The position numbers and the translations under genes were made by a program. Shown piece after piece: positions 51,636-59,929 of a stretch of DNA of 64,000 bases. The notes beneath the pieces are model-generated. The model was not told where the DNA came from, ran no database searches, and saw nothing but the letters and a program-made list of their open reading frames with translations. Numbering within the stretch: the stretch's first letter is position 1; every line of letters begins with the position of its first letter. This stretch comes from Nitrobacter sp039808345 (GTDB lineage: Bacteria > Pseudomonadota > Alphaproteobacteria > Rhizobiales > Xanthobacteraceae), in NCBI RefSeq assembly GCF_047824785.1, contig NZ_CP181167.1, positions 868,001 to 932,000 of the forward strand, read 5' to 3'.

Positions 51636-54251
51636 TCATGTCAGCTTGCTGAGCTTGGCTTCCAGGCCGGGGTCGGCTCCGACGCCTGAGATCCTGAAGA
51701 GACGGCCATCGAGTTTGGCCGGACGTTTGAGCTGATCGAAAATCTTGCGATAGGCTTTTATCTGGGCCTCATGATACCTGCCCGCGCTTTGATTCGTCCG
51801 GGGGTCGTAGGGCCAGATATTGTCGAACTGGTCCTTGCCGCCGAATTGAAGCTCCCGAATGTGGTCCATCTGCACGGTGCCCTCGTTGGGAGGTTCGCCG
51901 TCGTAGTAGGTGTCAAGGCCCTTCATCAAATTGCGGAAAGCAGTGGATTCCTTGCGATCCTTCGGGTTTTGGATGAAGTTGAAGCATTTCGCCCAGCGTC
52001 CGGTTTCCGGCCAGTTCTCCTCGTCGAGTCCTATCGGATTGGGGCCGGCAATCGGCTCGCCCGGAACAGGACCTTGGCGAGTCCATCTGGTGGTGGGGAC
52101 GTCCGGATGCGAGACGAGAACCGGATCGTCGTCCAGGCCGACGCTCTCCGGATAAACTCCCGGCGCATGGAAACTTAGCGTCTTGGGATAAAGCGAGCGC
52201 GGTTTGAACCAGTGCAGCGGCAGGGCCTTGTCGCATGAAAGACCATCGAGCTTGAGCTCGCCGTCGGTATCCTTGATTTTCGATTCCACGAGTTCGCGGA
52301 TCGGAATGCTGTCTTTTTTCTTTCGCGCCGCGGGCCGGCTTGGGCCGGCGGTGCGCAGGGCGCCGGCTTGGTGCTGGTTTGGGGAGCCCTTGGCAAAAGC
52401 GCCGAGGTTCGGCTGCGGGATGAAGGAATTGTCGAAGACAAGGCCGCCGGTCCAGCCATAGCTGAGATTACCCTCGGCAAAGGTTGTCTGGCCCTCCCAG
52501 AGGCCGAAGCCAAGAAAATCGACGCCGGCCGAACCCGACAGCTTGGCGCCGATGGCGGCCATTGCGGCGAGTTCGACGTCAGTTTTGAGGCCGAGGGGCT
52601 GCTTCTTTTTCGGATCGTATTCGATTTCCGCCAACACCTTCACGTCGTCGCCTGCGACGGAAGCATCGAGATCGAGTTTGATTTCGCCGTGGGCGGTCAG
52701 GATGTCGACCAATCCGAGCGCCTCGACAGCGGCTTCCACTCCGACCGTGATCTCCATATGCAGATCCGCCGCGCCGCCGGTGGTGAACTGTGCCCGACCC
52801 GCCAAAGGCATGCTTGGATCGAGCCCGGCCACGCGGCCCAGCGCCGACGCCACATCGCCAGCCCCTGGCGACAGCTTGTCGAGGGCCCCCGCGGTGGCGT
52901 CAAGCGCATCCGCGACCCGGTTCTCGCCCTTGGCGGTCTGCTTGATGTAACCGGACAGGCATATGTCGTCGAGAATCCCGGCATCGTAGCTGTAGGCAGC
53001 CTTGGCCTTGGCCTCCACGCCTACCCGCACGGCGATATCGCCCAGGCCGAATTCCGCGAGCTTCCATTCGAACTGCGGCACTTTCGGCAGATATTCGCTG
53101 AGATCTTTTTCGTCGCCCCCGCCCGAGAAAAGCGTCTGCCGCGGCAACGTGACAAGGCATTCAGGTCGGAAGTTCTCCAACTCCTTCGGATTGGCGCCAA
53201 ACTCGAAAAGTACATTGTCTTGATCCTTGAGCAGATCCTTCGGGCTCGGCTGTCCTTTCTTTCGGCTATAACCGCCCCTGAAGACCCGTCGCTTCCCGCC
53301 GGTGTGGAAGACGAACTGGACGCCTTCCTGGATCTTGGTTTTCTTTCCGCCTTTCTTGAGATCCTTTGTCTCGATAGGCTCGACGCTGGCGGTGTACTCA
53401 CCCGCCGGAAACGTCTTGTCGCATTGATAAAGCCGGTACATGTAGGTCGCGCGCCGGGTCTGGATGGCCATCCGGCTGTCGGCGCAAGACACAAGGATCT
53501 TCTGGACCCGGTCATTGACGAGTGTCACGTCGGTGCTGTCGTCGCTTTCCTCGGTGGACTCCTCACCCTCGGGCTCGGCCGCGATCGGGGCGGGTTCAAT
53601 CTGGGGAGCTGAATCGGCGTCCGGTGCCGCCGGATCGCGCCTGATCACCGGCTCCTGTGGTGCGCGCTGAACGGGGCTTGATCCGTTGTCGCCGGTCTGC
53701 TGCACCACGTGGGCGAGTTCGTGAGCCAGAAGATGATCGCCATGGGCTGTTCCGGGTGAATATTCGCGAGACGCGAAGGCGATGTCGGGCCCCAGCGTGT
53801 AGGCGCGGGCGTTGATGCCATCGGCCGCGGAGGCGGCTGCGGTGTCCGTGTGCAGACGAACCGCTGAAAGGTCCTGGCTCAGTCGCGGCTCGAAATAGGC
53901 GCGTTGCGCGGCGCTCAAGGGAGTGCCGCCTGATCTCAGGGCTGATACCGCCTGATCGGCAGCCTGCCTTTGGAGTTGGTCTTCAGCTTCGCAATGTCCG
54001 CATTTGCGCTGGATGGATTTTTCGTCCTCCTCGCAGGCGGAGCATTTGCGCTGCGCGATACCGCTCGCAGCCGTGGTGATCGGACCACTTGGCGCATCGC
54101 CGATGACGGCATCGGCGACGCGATCGGCCTCGCGCTCCAGAGGGTCGTCGACGGGACCGACACGTGCCTTGGCCTGGATCGCTGTCGGCGGCGGCCGCGA
54201 GCGCGACGGCGTCGCGTTGACCTTGGCCGGGGCAAGCGCTCGCATCGTCAT
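51636..54251 (-). CDS. DUF4157 protein with C-terminal HNH-like motif, probable eCIS cargo toxin
   Basis: An 871-residue protein. The N-terminus has the DUF4157 approach motif DPLEREADRVADAVIG (residues 36-51), two CxxC knuckles (C70/C73 and C84/C87), then LSQDLSAVRLHTDTAAASAA and YTLGPDIAFASREYSPGTAH leading to LLAHELAHVVQQTG with a HExxH zinc site (residues 177-181). The middle is strand-rich and repetitive. Residues 790-830 read VQMDHIRELQFGGKDQFDNI followed by WPYDPRTNQSAGRYH, an HNH-like nuclease pattern. DUF4157 is known as the N-terminal domain of eCIS-loaded toxins. Nuclease activity is inferred. ATGA overlap with the gene upstream. Confidence 0.85.
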   Translation of the reverse strand: MTMRALAPAKVNATPSRSRPPPTAIQAKARVGPVDDPLEREADRVADAVIGDAPSGPITTAASGIAQRKCSACEEDEKSIQRKCGHCEAEDQLQRQAADQAVSALRSGGTPLSAAQRAYFEPRLSQDLSAVRLHTDTAAASAADGINARAYTLGPDIAFASREYSPGTAHGDHLLAHELAHVVQQTGDNGSSPVQRAPQEPVIRRDPAAPDADSAPQIEPAPIAAEPEGEESTEESDDSTDVTLVNDRVQKILVSCADSRMAIQTRRATYMYRLYQCDKTFPAGEYTASVEPIETKDLKKGGKKTKIQEGVQFVFHTGGKRRVFRGGYSRKKGQPSPKDLLKDQDNVLFEFGANPKELENFRPECLVTLPRQTLFSGGGDEKDLSEYLPKVPQFEWKLAEFGLGDIAVRVGVEAKAKAAYSYDAGILDDICLSGYIKQTAKGENRVADALDATAGALDKLSPGAGDVASALGRVAGLDPSMPLAGRAQFTTGGAADLHMEITVGVEAAVEALGLVDILTAHGEIKLDLDASVAGDDVKVLAEIEYDPKKKQPLGLKTDVELAAMAAIGAKLSGSAGVDFLGFGLWEGQTTFAEGNLSYGWTGGLVFDNSFIPQPNLGAFAKGSPNQHQAGALRTAGPSRPAARKKKDSIPIRELVESKIKDTDGELKLDGLSCDKALPLHWFKPRSLYPKTLSFHAPGVYPESVGLDDDPVLVSHPDVPTTRWTRQGPVPGEPIAGPNPIGLDEENWPETGRWAKCFNFIQNPKDRKESTAFRNLMKGLDTYYDGEPPNEGTVQMDHIRELQFGGKDQFDNIWPYDPRTNQSAGRYHEAQIKAYRKIFDQLKRPAKLDGRLFRISGVGADPGLEAKLSKLT

Positions 54252-54511
54252 GGGAGCCTCCGTGTTGTGCTCCGCTGTACCGCCTGCCGGATGGCCCGTT
54301 CGATTTCGGCACGTCCCGCGCCGGCTGGCAGCCGCAGTTCGATCCGGTCGATATGAAGCGTGCGCGGCAGGCCGGTCGGCAGCCTGACAGTGGCGGCAAG
54401 CCCGCCGGCAATGTCGCTGGCCAGTTGTCGGGCTGTTTGACCTGAACCGTTGCCGCGCGCCGATACGGTGCCTGGAGCGATTGACGGGCTTTGCGAGGCT
54501 TGCTTGACCAT
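54248..54511 (-). CDS. Small eCIS protein upstream of the DUF4157 gene
   Basis: An 87-residue protein starting MVKQASQSPSIAPGTVSARG. After a flexible Ser/Gly-rich N-terminus it has a folded part, PRTLHIDRIELRLPAGAGRA, and ends AEIERAIRQAVQRSTTRRLP. It starts one base after the ATPase stop and overlaps the DUF4157 start. The position suggests a chaperone or loading adaptor for the cargo. The DUF4157 neighbours of other eCIS often include such short proteins; no family name recalled. Confidence 0.75.
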   Translation of the reverse strand: MVKQASQSPSIAPGTVSARGNGSGQTARQLASDIAGGLAATVRLPTGLPRTLHIDRIELRLPAGAGRAEIERAIRQAVQRSTTRRLP

Positions 54512-56440
54512 CTAAACGGACTCCGTCCAGGGAATGCGAAATTCCTTGTCGAGCTTGCGGAATTCGGCGCGCGCGGCGCGGGCGATATGGCGCATGGCCA
54601 GGGGCACGCCCTCCGCCGCGGCCAGGAAGGCCGAATTGATCGCGATGACGCTGATGTTGCCGCCGGCAATCTCGAGCCGCGCCAAGCCAGCGAAATCCAG
54701 TGATTCCTTGGGGAGCTCGTCGGGAAACGACCGGGCCCAGATCTGCTGCCGTAGCGCTGCATCGGGAAACGGGATGTCGAGGGCAAAGCGCAGCCGACGC
54801 AGAAATGCACTGTCGAGATGGCCTTTCATATTGGTGGCGAGGATCGACAGCCCGCCATAACTTTCCATTCGCTGGAGAAGATAGCTGATCTCGATATTGG
54901 CGTAGCGGTCGTGGCTGTCCTTGATTTCGCTGCGCTTGCCGAACAGCGCGTCCGCTTCGTCGAAAAACAGCACGGCGCCGCTTTGGTCGGCCGCATCGAA
55001 GACCGCCTTAAGGTTCTTTTCGGTCTCGCCGATATATTTCGACACGACTCCGGAGAGGTCGATGCGATAAAGGTCGAGTTCAAGCGAGTGCGCGATCACC
55101 TCTGCCGCCATCGTTTTTCCGGTTCCGCTCGGTCCCGACAGCAGCAATGATACGCCGCGGCCCCGATGCAGCTTGCGCGCAAAACCGTGGCGGCCATAGA
55201 CGGTGGCGCGATGACGGACCTGGGCAGCGACCGCCTTGAGGTCATGGATCAGATCCGGCGCCAGCACCAGGTCGTGCCAGTCGTAACGAGGCACGATACG
55301 CTCAGCCATTTTGTCGAGGGTGAGACCGGCCCGGTCACGGCAAGCCTGCCAGAGCGGGACGCCCGAGGCGGCGATCGCCGCGATCTCGGAGGGGCCGAAG
55401 CGAAATTGCTCGGCGACCGCTTCGATCTCTTGATCGGCTTCGGCGATCCGGGGGCCGAGGGCCTGGCGCCAAAGGATCACCTGCTCGTCAGCACAGAGCG
55501 GCTCAAGCCGCAGCACGGGAATAGGGCCGGGGAGATCGGGACGACTCCCGGAAATGGCGATCACCAGCGCCTCGATGCCGTCATCGATAAAACGCCGGCT
55601 CTCCGCATCATCCGCGTCGACAAGCAGCGCGAAGTTGCCCAGAGCCGCTTCCCGGGCCAGGAGCGAGGGTAATTTCTCGGCCGGTTCGAATGGGCGCGGT
55701 TTGAACGCGGCCAGGCCTAGGCCGAGAGTGCTCGCAAGCGCGCGCGCCGCAGCGCGGCGGCCGCATCCCTTGGGTCCGATAATGGCAACCATGGGCCGAG
55801 CGGCCTGCGAAATCTGCCGTGTTAGGCGTTCGATGCCGCGACGATGCTTGTCAGGAAAGGGCGCGGCCTCCGGCACGGAGAGCATGGGGCGCAGGCGAGT
55901 ATCGGTGAAATCCTCGCCGAGCAGCAGCCGCGCCATCCGTTCGTCAAGCAGGATCGGATTTAGCGGCCCGGACTGTCCATCGGGCGTCTCGATCAGGCAA
56001 AAACGCCGCAACGGAGCCGTTGGTGAGAGCCGTTGCCAGATCCTGGCCTCCGCCTCGATGCCAACCGCCCCAAGCAGCGAAAGAGCAAGATGCGGGGTCG
56101 CCGTGGCAATGGATGCGCGACCGTTGGCCTGGCTGTAAAGCGTTGCGAAACTGGAGCGTAGCTGGGGCGCGAGCGCGAGCAGCAGGAGATCTTCATCGAA
56201 GGGGGACAGGCCGAACAGCTGGGAAAGGCGATCAATTTGTGCCGGCTCGTCCCGTTCGATCAGCTGGCGGCGGCGATCGTCATAGGCTTCACGGGCAATC
56301 CCGACCTCTGTGCCCGACGCTTCGCCGAGCAAGGATTGAAGCCAGCGCAGACCAAGTTCGATGGCGCTCAAATTGGCTTCGAAGCGAGGCTCGCCATCGG
56401 CCGCAACAGAATGAGGAGGGGGCTGGGCGGCAGGTTTCAT
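54512..56440 (-). CDS. eCIS AAA+ ATPase (Afp15/Pvc15-type)
   Basis: A 642-residue ATPase found in almost all eCIS, where it is needed for assembly or cargo loading. The active AAA module is in the C-terminal half: Walker A LLLSGPSGTGKTMAAEVIAH near residue 435, Walker B GAVLFFDEADALFGKRSEIK near 488, sensor ILATNMKGHLDSAFLRRLRF with Arg fingers. An earlier module near residue 215 (IIGPKGCGRRAAARALAS) has GxxGxGR instead of the Lys-containing P-loop and is probably inactive. The start MKPAAQPPPHSVAADGE lies 4 bases after the DUF4255 stop. Confidence 0.93.
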   Translation of the reverse strand: MKPAAQPPPHSVAADGEPRFEANLSAIELGLRWLQSLLGEASGTEVGIAREAYDDRRRQLIERDEPAQIDRLSQLFGLSPFDEDLLLLALAPQLRSSFATLYSQANGRASIATATPHLALSLLGAVGIEAEARIWQRLSPTAPLRRFCLIETPDGQSGPLNPILLDERMARLLLGEDFTDTRLRPMLSVPEAAPFPDKHRRGIERLTRQISQAARPMVAIIGPKGCGRRAAARALASTLGLGLAAFKPRPFEPAEKLPSLLAREAALGNFALLVDADDAESRRFIDDGIEALVIAISGSRPDLPGPIPVLRLEPLCADEQVILWRQALGPRIAEADQEIEAVAEQFRFGPSEIAAIAASGVPLWQACRDRAGLTLDKMAERIVPRYDWHDLVLAPDLIHDLKAVAAQVRHRATVYGRHGFARKLHRGRGVSLLLSGPSGTGKTMAAEVIAHSLELDLYRIDLSGVVSKYIGETEKNLKAVFDAADQSGAVLFFDEADALFGKRSEIKDSHDRYANIEISYLLQRMESYGGLSILATNMKGHLDSAFLRRLRFALDIPFPDAALRQQIWARSFPDELPKESLDFAGLARLEIAGGNISVIAINSAFLAAAEGVPLAMRHIARAARAEFRKLDKEFRIPWTESV

Positions 56441-56444
56441 CGCG

Positions 56445-57761
56445 CTATGGCCCCAGCGTAAAGGCAAGCCCGACATCGCGGCTTCGTGCGCCGTCGACCT
56501 GTACGGCGATCGGATAAGGTGCCGCGGACGGTTCGAGGATGTCCGTGGCATCGGCGATCGGCACTTCGACGGCGTTGGGTGTGGGCGCCGCCCATCCATC
56601 GCCGGGCCCCGGCTGCCGCACGGGGATCGCCGCATCACCGACGATCACCTCGACGATTCGCGCTCGCGGATGCCAAAGACGCTCGCCGTCGATGTGCAGG
56701 ATCGTTGTCATATCGCCGGCGCCCGGCGTGGCTGAAGCGGCGCGGGGTGTCAGCTGCAGGAGCAGGATGTTGGAGGGATAACGCCGATCACCGGACACCG
56801 CCGAGCCCTGCCCGAGCGCTCCCTGAACGCCCTCCGCCGGATGCACGGCGATCAGCTGCACCTCCAGTGGACCCGGCTGCAAGCGCTGGACGGACGGTAT
56901 CGGATGGGCCGGGCCATCGAGATCGGCATCGTACTGGTCGTCGGGAACGACAATCGTAATCCGGCCATCGGCTGTGGGAGTTACGCGGATCGGATCGAGC
57001 GATCCAAGCCTGACATAAAGACGATCGGCCAATGCTCCCCGAGACAGTAGCGTGATTTCATCACCGATGCGGGCGCGGGTCTCGCCCGTCGGCCCGTTGA
57101 GCACCGGCGTCACATAGGCGTCCAGCAGCTCAGGCCGTCGCCTCACCGTCGTGAAGATGCGACGCGTCTCCACTGGCCTTGGGCTGACGCGCGCTGCGGG
57201 TGTCTCGATCTGGATGGTGGTGACTTCATAGACCACGGAACGGCGGAAATTCGTGGTCGACAGCGCCGACCAAACCTTGGTGATCTCATCCAGATTTGCA
57301 GGATGAAGCGACACCTTCAATCGTTCGAATTCATCAGTCAGCGCCAGGTCGAGCACCGGATCGCCAACGGCTCCGGCGGCGGCGTTGACGATGGCGAGCT
57401 GATCGATCCGATTGCCGAAATCATGCAATACCCGCATGGCATCTCCCAGAAGGGTCTGGGCGTTGAGATCGGCGTCGGGCTGGGTCTCCATGGCGCTATA
57501 GGTCGTCAGCAGATAGCGCAAATTGAGCGATAGCGGCGGATGTCCATAGGCGCCCGGATGGCCTTGTCGTGGAATCTCCTGATTTTTCAGCCCGGCATTT
57601 TCGAATAACTGCATCAGGTAGAGATTGACGCGCGCGCCGTCGACGCCGGACACGGTGATGTCGGGCGGCGACAGGGTCACTGACGCGCTGGTCATCATCC
57701 TATCGAGCAACAGCGTCCGGAGTGTCCGGCTGACGGCGGCGATGGCTGCATAATTTGCCAT
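56445..57761 (-). CDS. DUF4255 tail-terminator protein (Afp16/Pvc16-type)
   Basis: A 438-residue protein whose first 190 residues are the DUF4255/Pvc16 N-terminal domain: MANYAAIAAVSRTLRTLLLD, VNLYLMQLFENAGLKNQEIP and LSLNLRYLLTTYSAMETQPD are the hallmarks, with VLHDFGNRIDQLAIV. It caps the distal end of the sheath and tube. The remaining 250 residues are Ig-like/strand-rich (RIGDEITLLSRGALADRLYV, ILHIDGERLWHPRARIVEVI), longer than in Afp16; they may form an outer collar. Short distances to neighbours show operon membership. Confidence 0.92.
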   Translation of the reverse strand: MANYAAIAAVSRTLRTLLLDRMMTSASVTLSPPDITVSGVDGARVNLYLMQLFENAGLKNQEIPRQGHPGAYGHPPLSLNLRYLLTTYSAMETQPDADLNAQTLLGDAMRVLHDFGNRIDQLAIVNAAAGAVGDPVLDLALTDEFERLKVSLHPANLDEITKVWSALSTTNFRRSVVYEVTTIQIETPAARVSPRPVETRRIFTTVRRRPELLDAYVTPVLNGPTGETRARIGDEITLLSRGALADRLYVRLGSLDPIRVTPTADGRITIVVPDDQYDADLDGPAHPIPSVQRLQPGPLEVQLIAVHPAEGVQGALGQGSAVSGDRRYPSNILLLQLTPRAASATPGAGDMTTILHIDGERLWHPRARIVEVIVGDAAIPVRQPGPGDGWAAPTPNAVEVPIADATDILEPSAAPYPIAVQVDGARSRDVGLAFTLGP

Positions 57762-57770
57762 CCCATCTCC

Positions 57771-58550
57771 TTAGCGCGGGATGCCGCGCCGCGCGCGGGC
57801 ATAGGCGCCGAAGCCGCTGCTTCGAGGCGCCGACGGTGACGCAGCCGGCGGGGTTGGCGGCGGAAGAAACTGCACGTCAATTCGTCCCACCGTGACAGTG
57901 ACCGGCGCATGCGTCTCCGCCATGGCCAAGGAAGAGTCCTTCCTCGCGCCAAGAGATGGAGGTTCCTTCCAGCCCAGGGTGGAAGCCTCAGGCGCGACTT
58001 CTACGGACGATGGAGTCGCATTCGGAATATTGTGGCGGGGCGGACTAGCGGTCGCTTCGACGAATACCCTCTCCTTCGTGATTGGCTGGGCCTGTATCTT
58101 CACGTTGTCACCGACGGGCCTGACCGGGGACAAAATCTCATCGGCGGCGTCGGAGTTGCGTTCTGTTGTGGAGGCTTGTTTGCGTTTCTCGTGGCGCAGG
58201 TCCGCCGAAATGTCGAAGGAATCGGTCCGGCCCTCCGTCTGGACGCGCCCGGGCGGTGTGGTTTTTTTTTCGGCAGGCTCTGGCGTGTCGAAGGCGGGCG
58301 GGGACGAATCTGCGATGGTGGAGCGCCTCGCGGCTGGTTTGTATTGCTCGGGCCTTCGCAGGTTTGAGAAGGTTGGATTTGAGAAGATCCGGGGGCCGTC
58401 ATCGATGACGGGGGCGGCCTCACCGGTCAAAAGAGGCCCGGCGTTACCTGCTTCGAAGGAGGACACCGGTCGCAACCGGAGCATCGCCGCCCGCTCGAGA
58501 AGGGGAAGGCCGGCGCCGCGGGCTATGATCCGGTCGACGAAGCCGGTCAT
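57771..58550 (-). CDS. Disordered eCIS protein with C-terminal VTVGRIDVQF motif
   Basis: A 259-residue protein. The first 35 residues (MTGFVDRIIARGAGLPLLER) form a short folded start; residues 60-220 are rich in Pro, Ser, Thr and charged residues and have no predicted fold. The C-terminus carries HAPVTVTVGRIDVQFLPPPT, a short strand motif that I associate with proteins at this position in other eCIS clusters. The start overlaps the stop of the upstream gene (ATGA). It could be a flexible ruler or linker; no coiled-coil tape-measure character is seen. Confidence 0.7.
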   Translation of the reverse strand: MTGFVDRIIARGAGLPLLERAAMLRLRPVSSFEAGNAGPLLTGEAAPVIDDGPRIFSNPTFSNLRRPEQYKPAARRSTIADSSPPAFDTPEPAEKKTTPPGRVQTEGRTDSFDISADLRHEKRKQASTTERNSDAADEILSPVRPVGDNVKIQAQPITKERVFVEATASPPRHNIPNATPSSVEVAPEASTLGWKEPPSLGARKDSSLAMAETHAPVTVTVGRIDVQFLPPPTPPAASPSAPRSSGFGAYARARRGIPR

Positions 58551-59392
58551 CGCAGCGTCTCCATCTCGTCTGCCAATGCGAGATAGCGTTTGCGGCGGGT
58601 GCGGGGGAGCGTCAAAATTTCCCGCTCCGACCAGTGATAGCGCCGTGCCATCCGATAAACATCGCCGAATATCCCATGCGATTGTCCAAGCGCTGCGCGC
58701 AGAACTCCCAGCCCGTCGACGGCGGCGTTGAACGCCGTGCCGCAATCCGGGCATGTCATCGTGGCTGACAGGTCAGCCATTTCATCGGCCTTCTCGAATT
58801 CCGCCGACAGGATCGACTCAAAGGCCGTCGGAAGATCCGTGACCGCGACCGGCTTTCCCTCGGGGTCGATGAGGCGGAGCACGCAGCCGACCACCAGATC
58901 GCGTGCCGCCCGGCTCGGATCGGTCAACGCCGTTGCCGCGCAACGTTCCTGGTCGGCTCCGTTGGGAAGCCGCATCTCGACGCGCCAATCGCCCTCGGAT
59001 TCGGAAATGAGGATCGTACGATCCGCCTCGCTTCCGGCATTTCCGGCGTCGAGCATTTCGCGCAACGGCAAGCCGATTTCGAGTTCCGTCGCGCAGGAGG
59101 GGCAGTTGGCGACAAGATCAATCTGTGATCCTGCAACCATTGTGCAAATCGCAAGAAGCAATCGTTCGCGATCACCGACCGGCAAGGCCGCGCATTGATC
59201 ATAGCTCGGTGACTGCACGCTGCCGATCCGCTCCGTCATGGCGACAAGCAAAGTGGTCGCACAGGCGGCGGGGATCAGATGATCCGCAAGCTCGGCCATG
59301 AGGAGCTCCTCATTTCCGGTCAGTTCGCGCAACCGCGCCAGCCTGTGCCGGGTGCCATCTTCTTCCAGTCCGAACGCCAGCCGAACCTGCAT
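58547..59392 (-). CDS. T4 gp26/gp51-like baseplate chaperone or hub protein with zinc knuckles
   Basis: A 281-residue protein. The N-terminal LRLARLRELTGNEELLMAEL-type region (LARLRELTGNEELL) and RERLLLAICTMVAGSQIDLV agree with the T4 baseplate gp26/gp51-type family used in assembling the hub. Two CxxC pairs, VANCPSCATELEIGLPL and MTCPDCGTAFNAAVDGLG, would bind a metal. The C-terminal YRMARRYHWSEREILTLPRT is typical of the family, resembling phage tail assembly chaperones. It lies two bases after the tube gene. Confidence 0.8.
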   Translation of the reverse strand: MQVRLAFGLEEDGTRHRLARLRELTGNEELLMAELADHLIPAACATTLLVAMTERIGSVQSPSYDQCAALPVGDRERLLLAICTMVAGSQIDLVANCPSCATELEIGLPLREMLDAGNAGSEADRTILISESEGDWRVEMRLPNGADQERCAATALTDPSRAARDLVVGCVLRLIDPEGKPVAVTDLPTAFESILSAEFEKADEMADLSATMTCPDCGTAFNAAVDGLGVLRAALGQSHGIFGDVYRMARRYHWSEREILTLPRTRRKRYLALADEMETLR

Positions 59393-59394
59393 CG

Positions 59395-59919
59395 TCAGGC
59401 CGGTATGGTAAAGCTCGGCTCCGCAGGCTCCGCCACCGCCACATCGCGCAACCAGCCCTCATTCTCCAGCTTCATCGACTGGATGGCGATGGCATTGGCG
59501 TTGGCGTCCAGGTCGGGCAGGGCCTGATACTCGGACACCCAGCAACGGAAAACCTGGTAGGAAAGAACCTTTTGCCCCGCCTCGTTGAATACGTCGATGA
59601 TCAGGTCCTTGCGAAAATCGGCCAGCGAGACCTCCGAGCCGAGGCCCGCGCCGAAATTCCACACCTTGTTCGCCCATTGCTCGAAATCAAGATCGTGAGT
59701 TACCCCGCGCTCCAGTGAGATCGCATCATACTTGGTGCGCCCTGGGGACTTGCGTCCTGTGGAGGGATCGCCGCCCTCGCGGTGCTCGATGACCTCGGTG
59801 CTGCGCTTCAGCGCGCCGACCTTGCTGATCCCGGCCACGTAGCGGCCGTCCCATTTCACGCGGAACTTGAAATTCTTGTAAGGATCAAACCGGCGGGGGT
59901 TGGTTATGAAGGGTGCCAT
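59395..59919 (-). CDS. Inner tube protein, gp19-like (Afp1/5-type)
   Basis: A 174-residue tube protein that stacks as hexamers to make the channel. It has the gp19/Afp1 core: NFKFRVKWDGRYVAGISKVG, then STEVIEHREGGDPSTGRKSP, RTKYDAISLERGVTHDLDFE and FRCWVSEYQALPDLDANANA with IAIQSMKLENEGWLRD. Only one tube gene is present; Afp and PVC have two. It is 10 bases from the sheath gene and probably the second most highly expressed. Confidence 0.93.
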   Translation of the reverse strand: MAPFITNPRRFDPYKNFKFRVKWDGRYVAGISKVGALKRSTEVIEHREGGDPSTGRKSPGRTKYDAISLERGVTHDLDFEQWANKVWNFGAGLGSEVSLADFRKDLIIDVFNEAGQKVLSYQVFRCWVSEYQALPDLDANANAIAIQSMKLENEGWLRDVAVAEPAEPSFTIPA

Positions 59920-59929
59920 GACTTCATCC

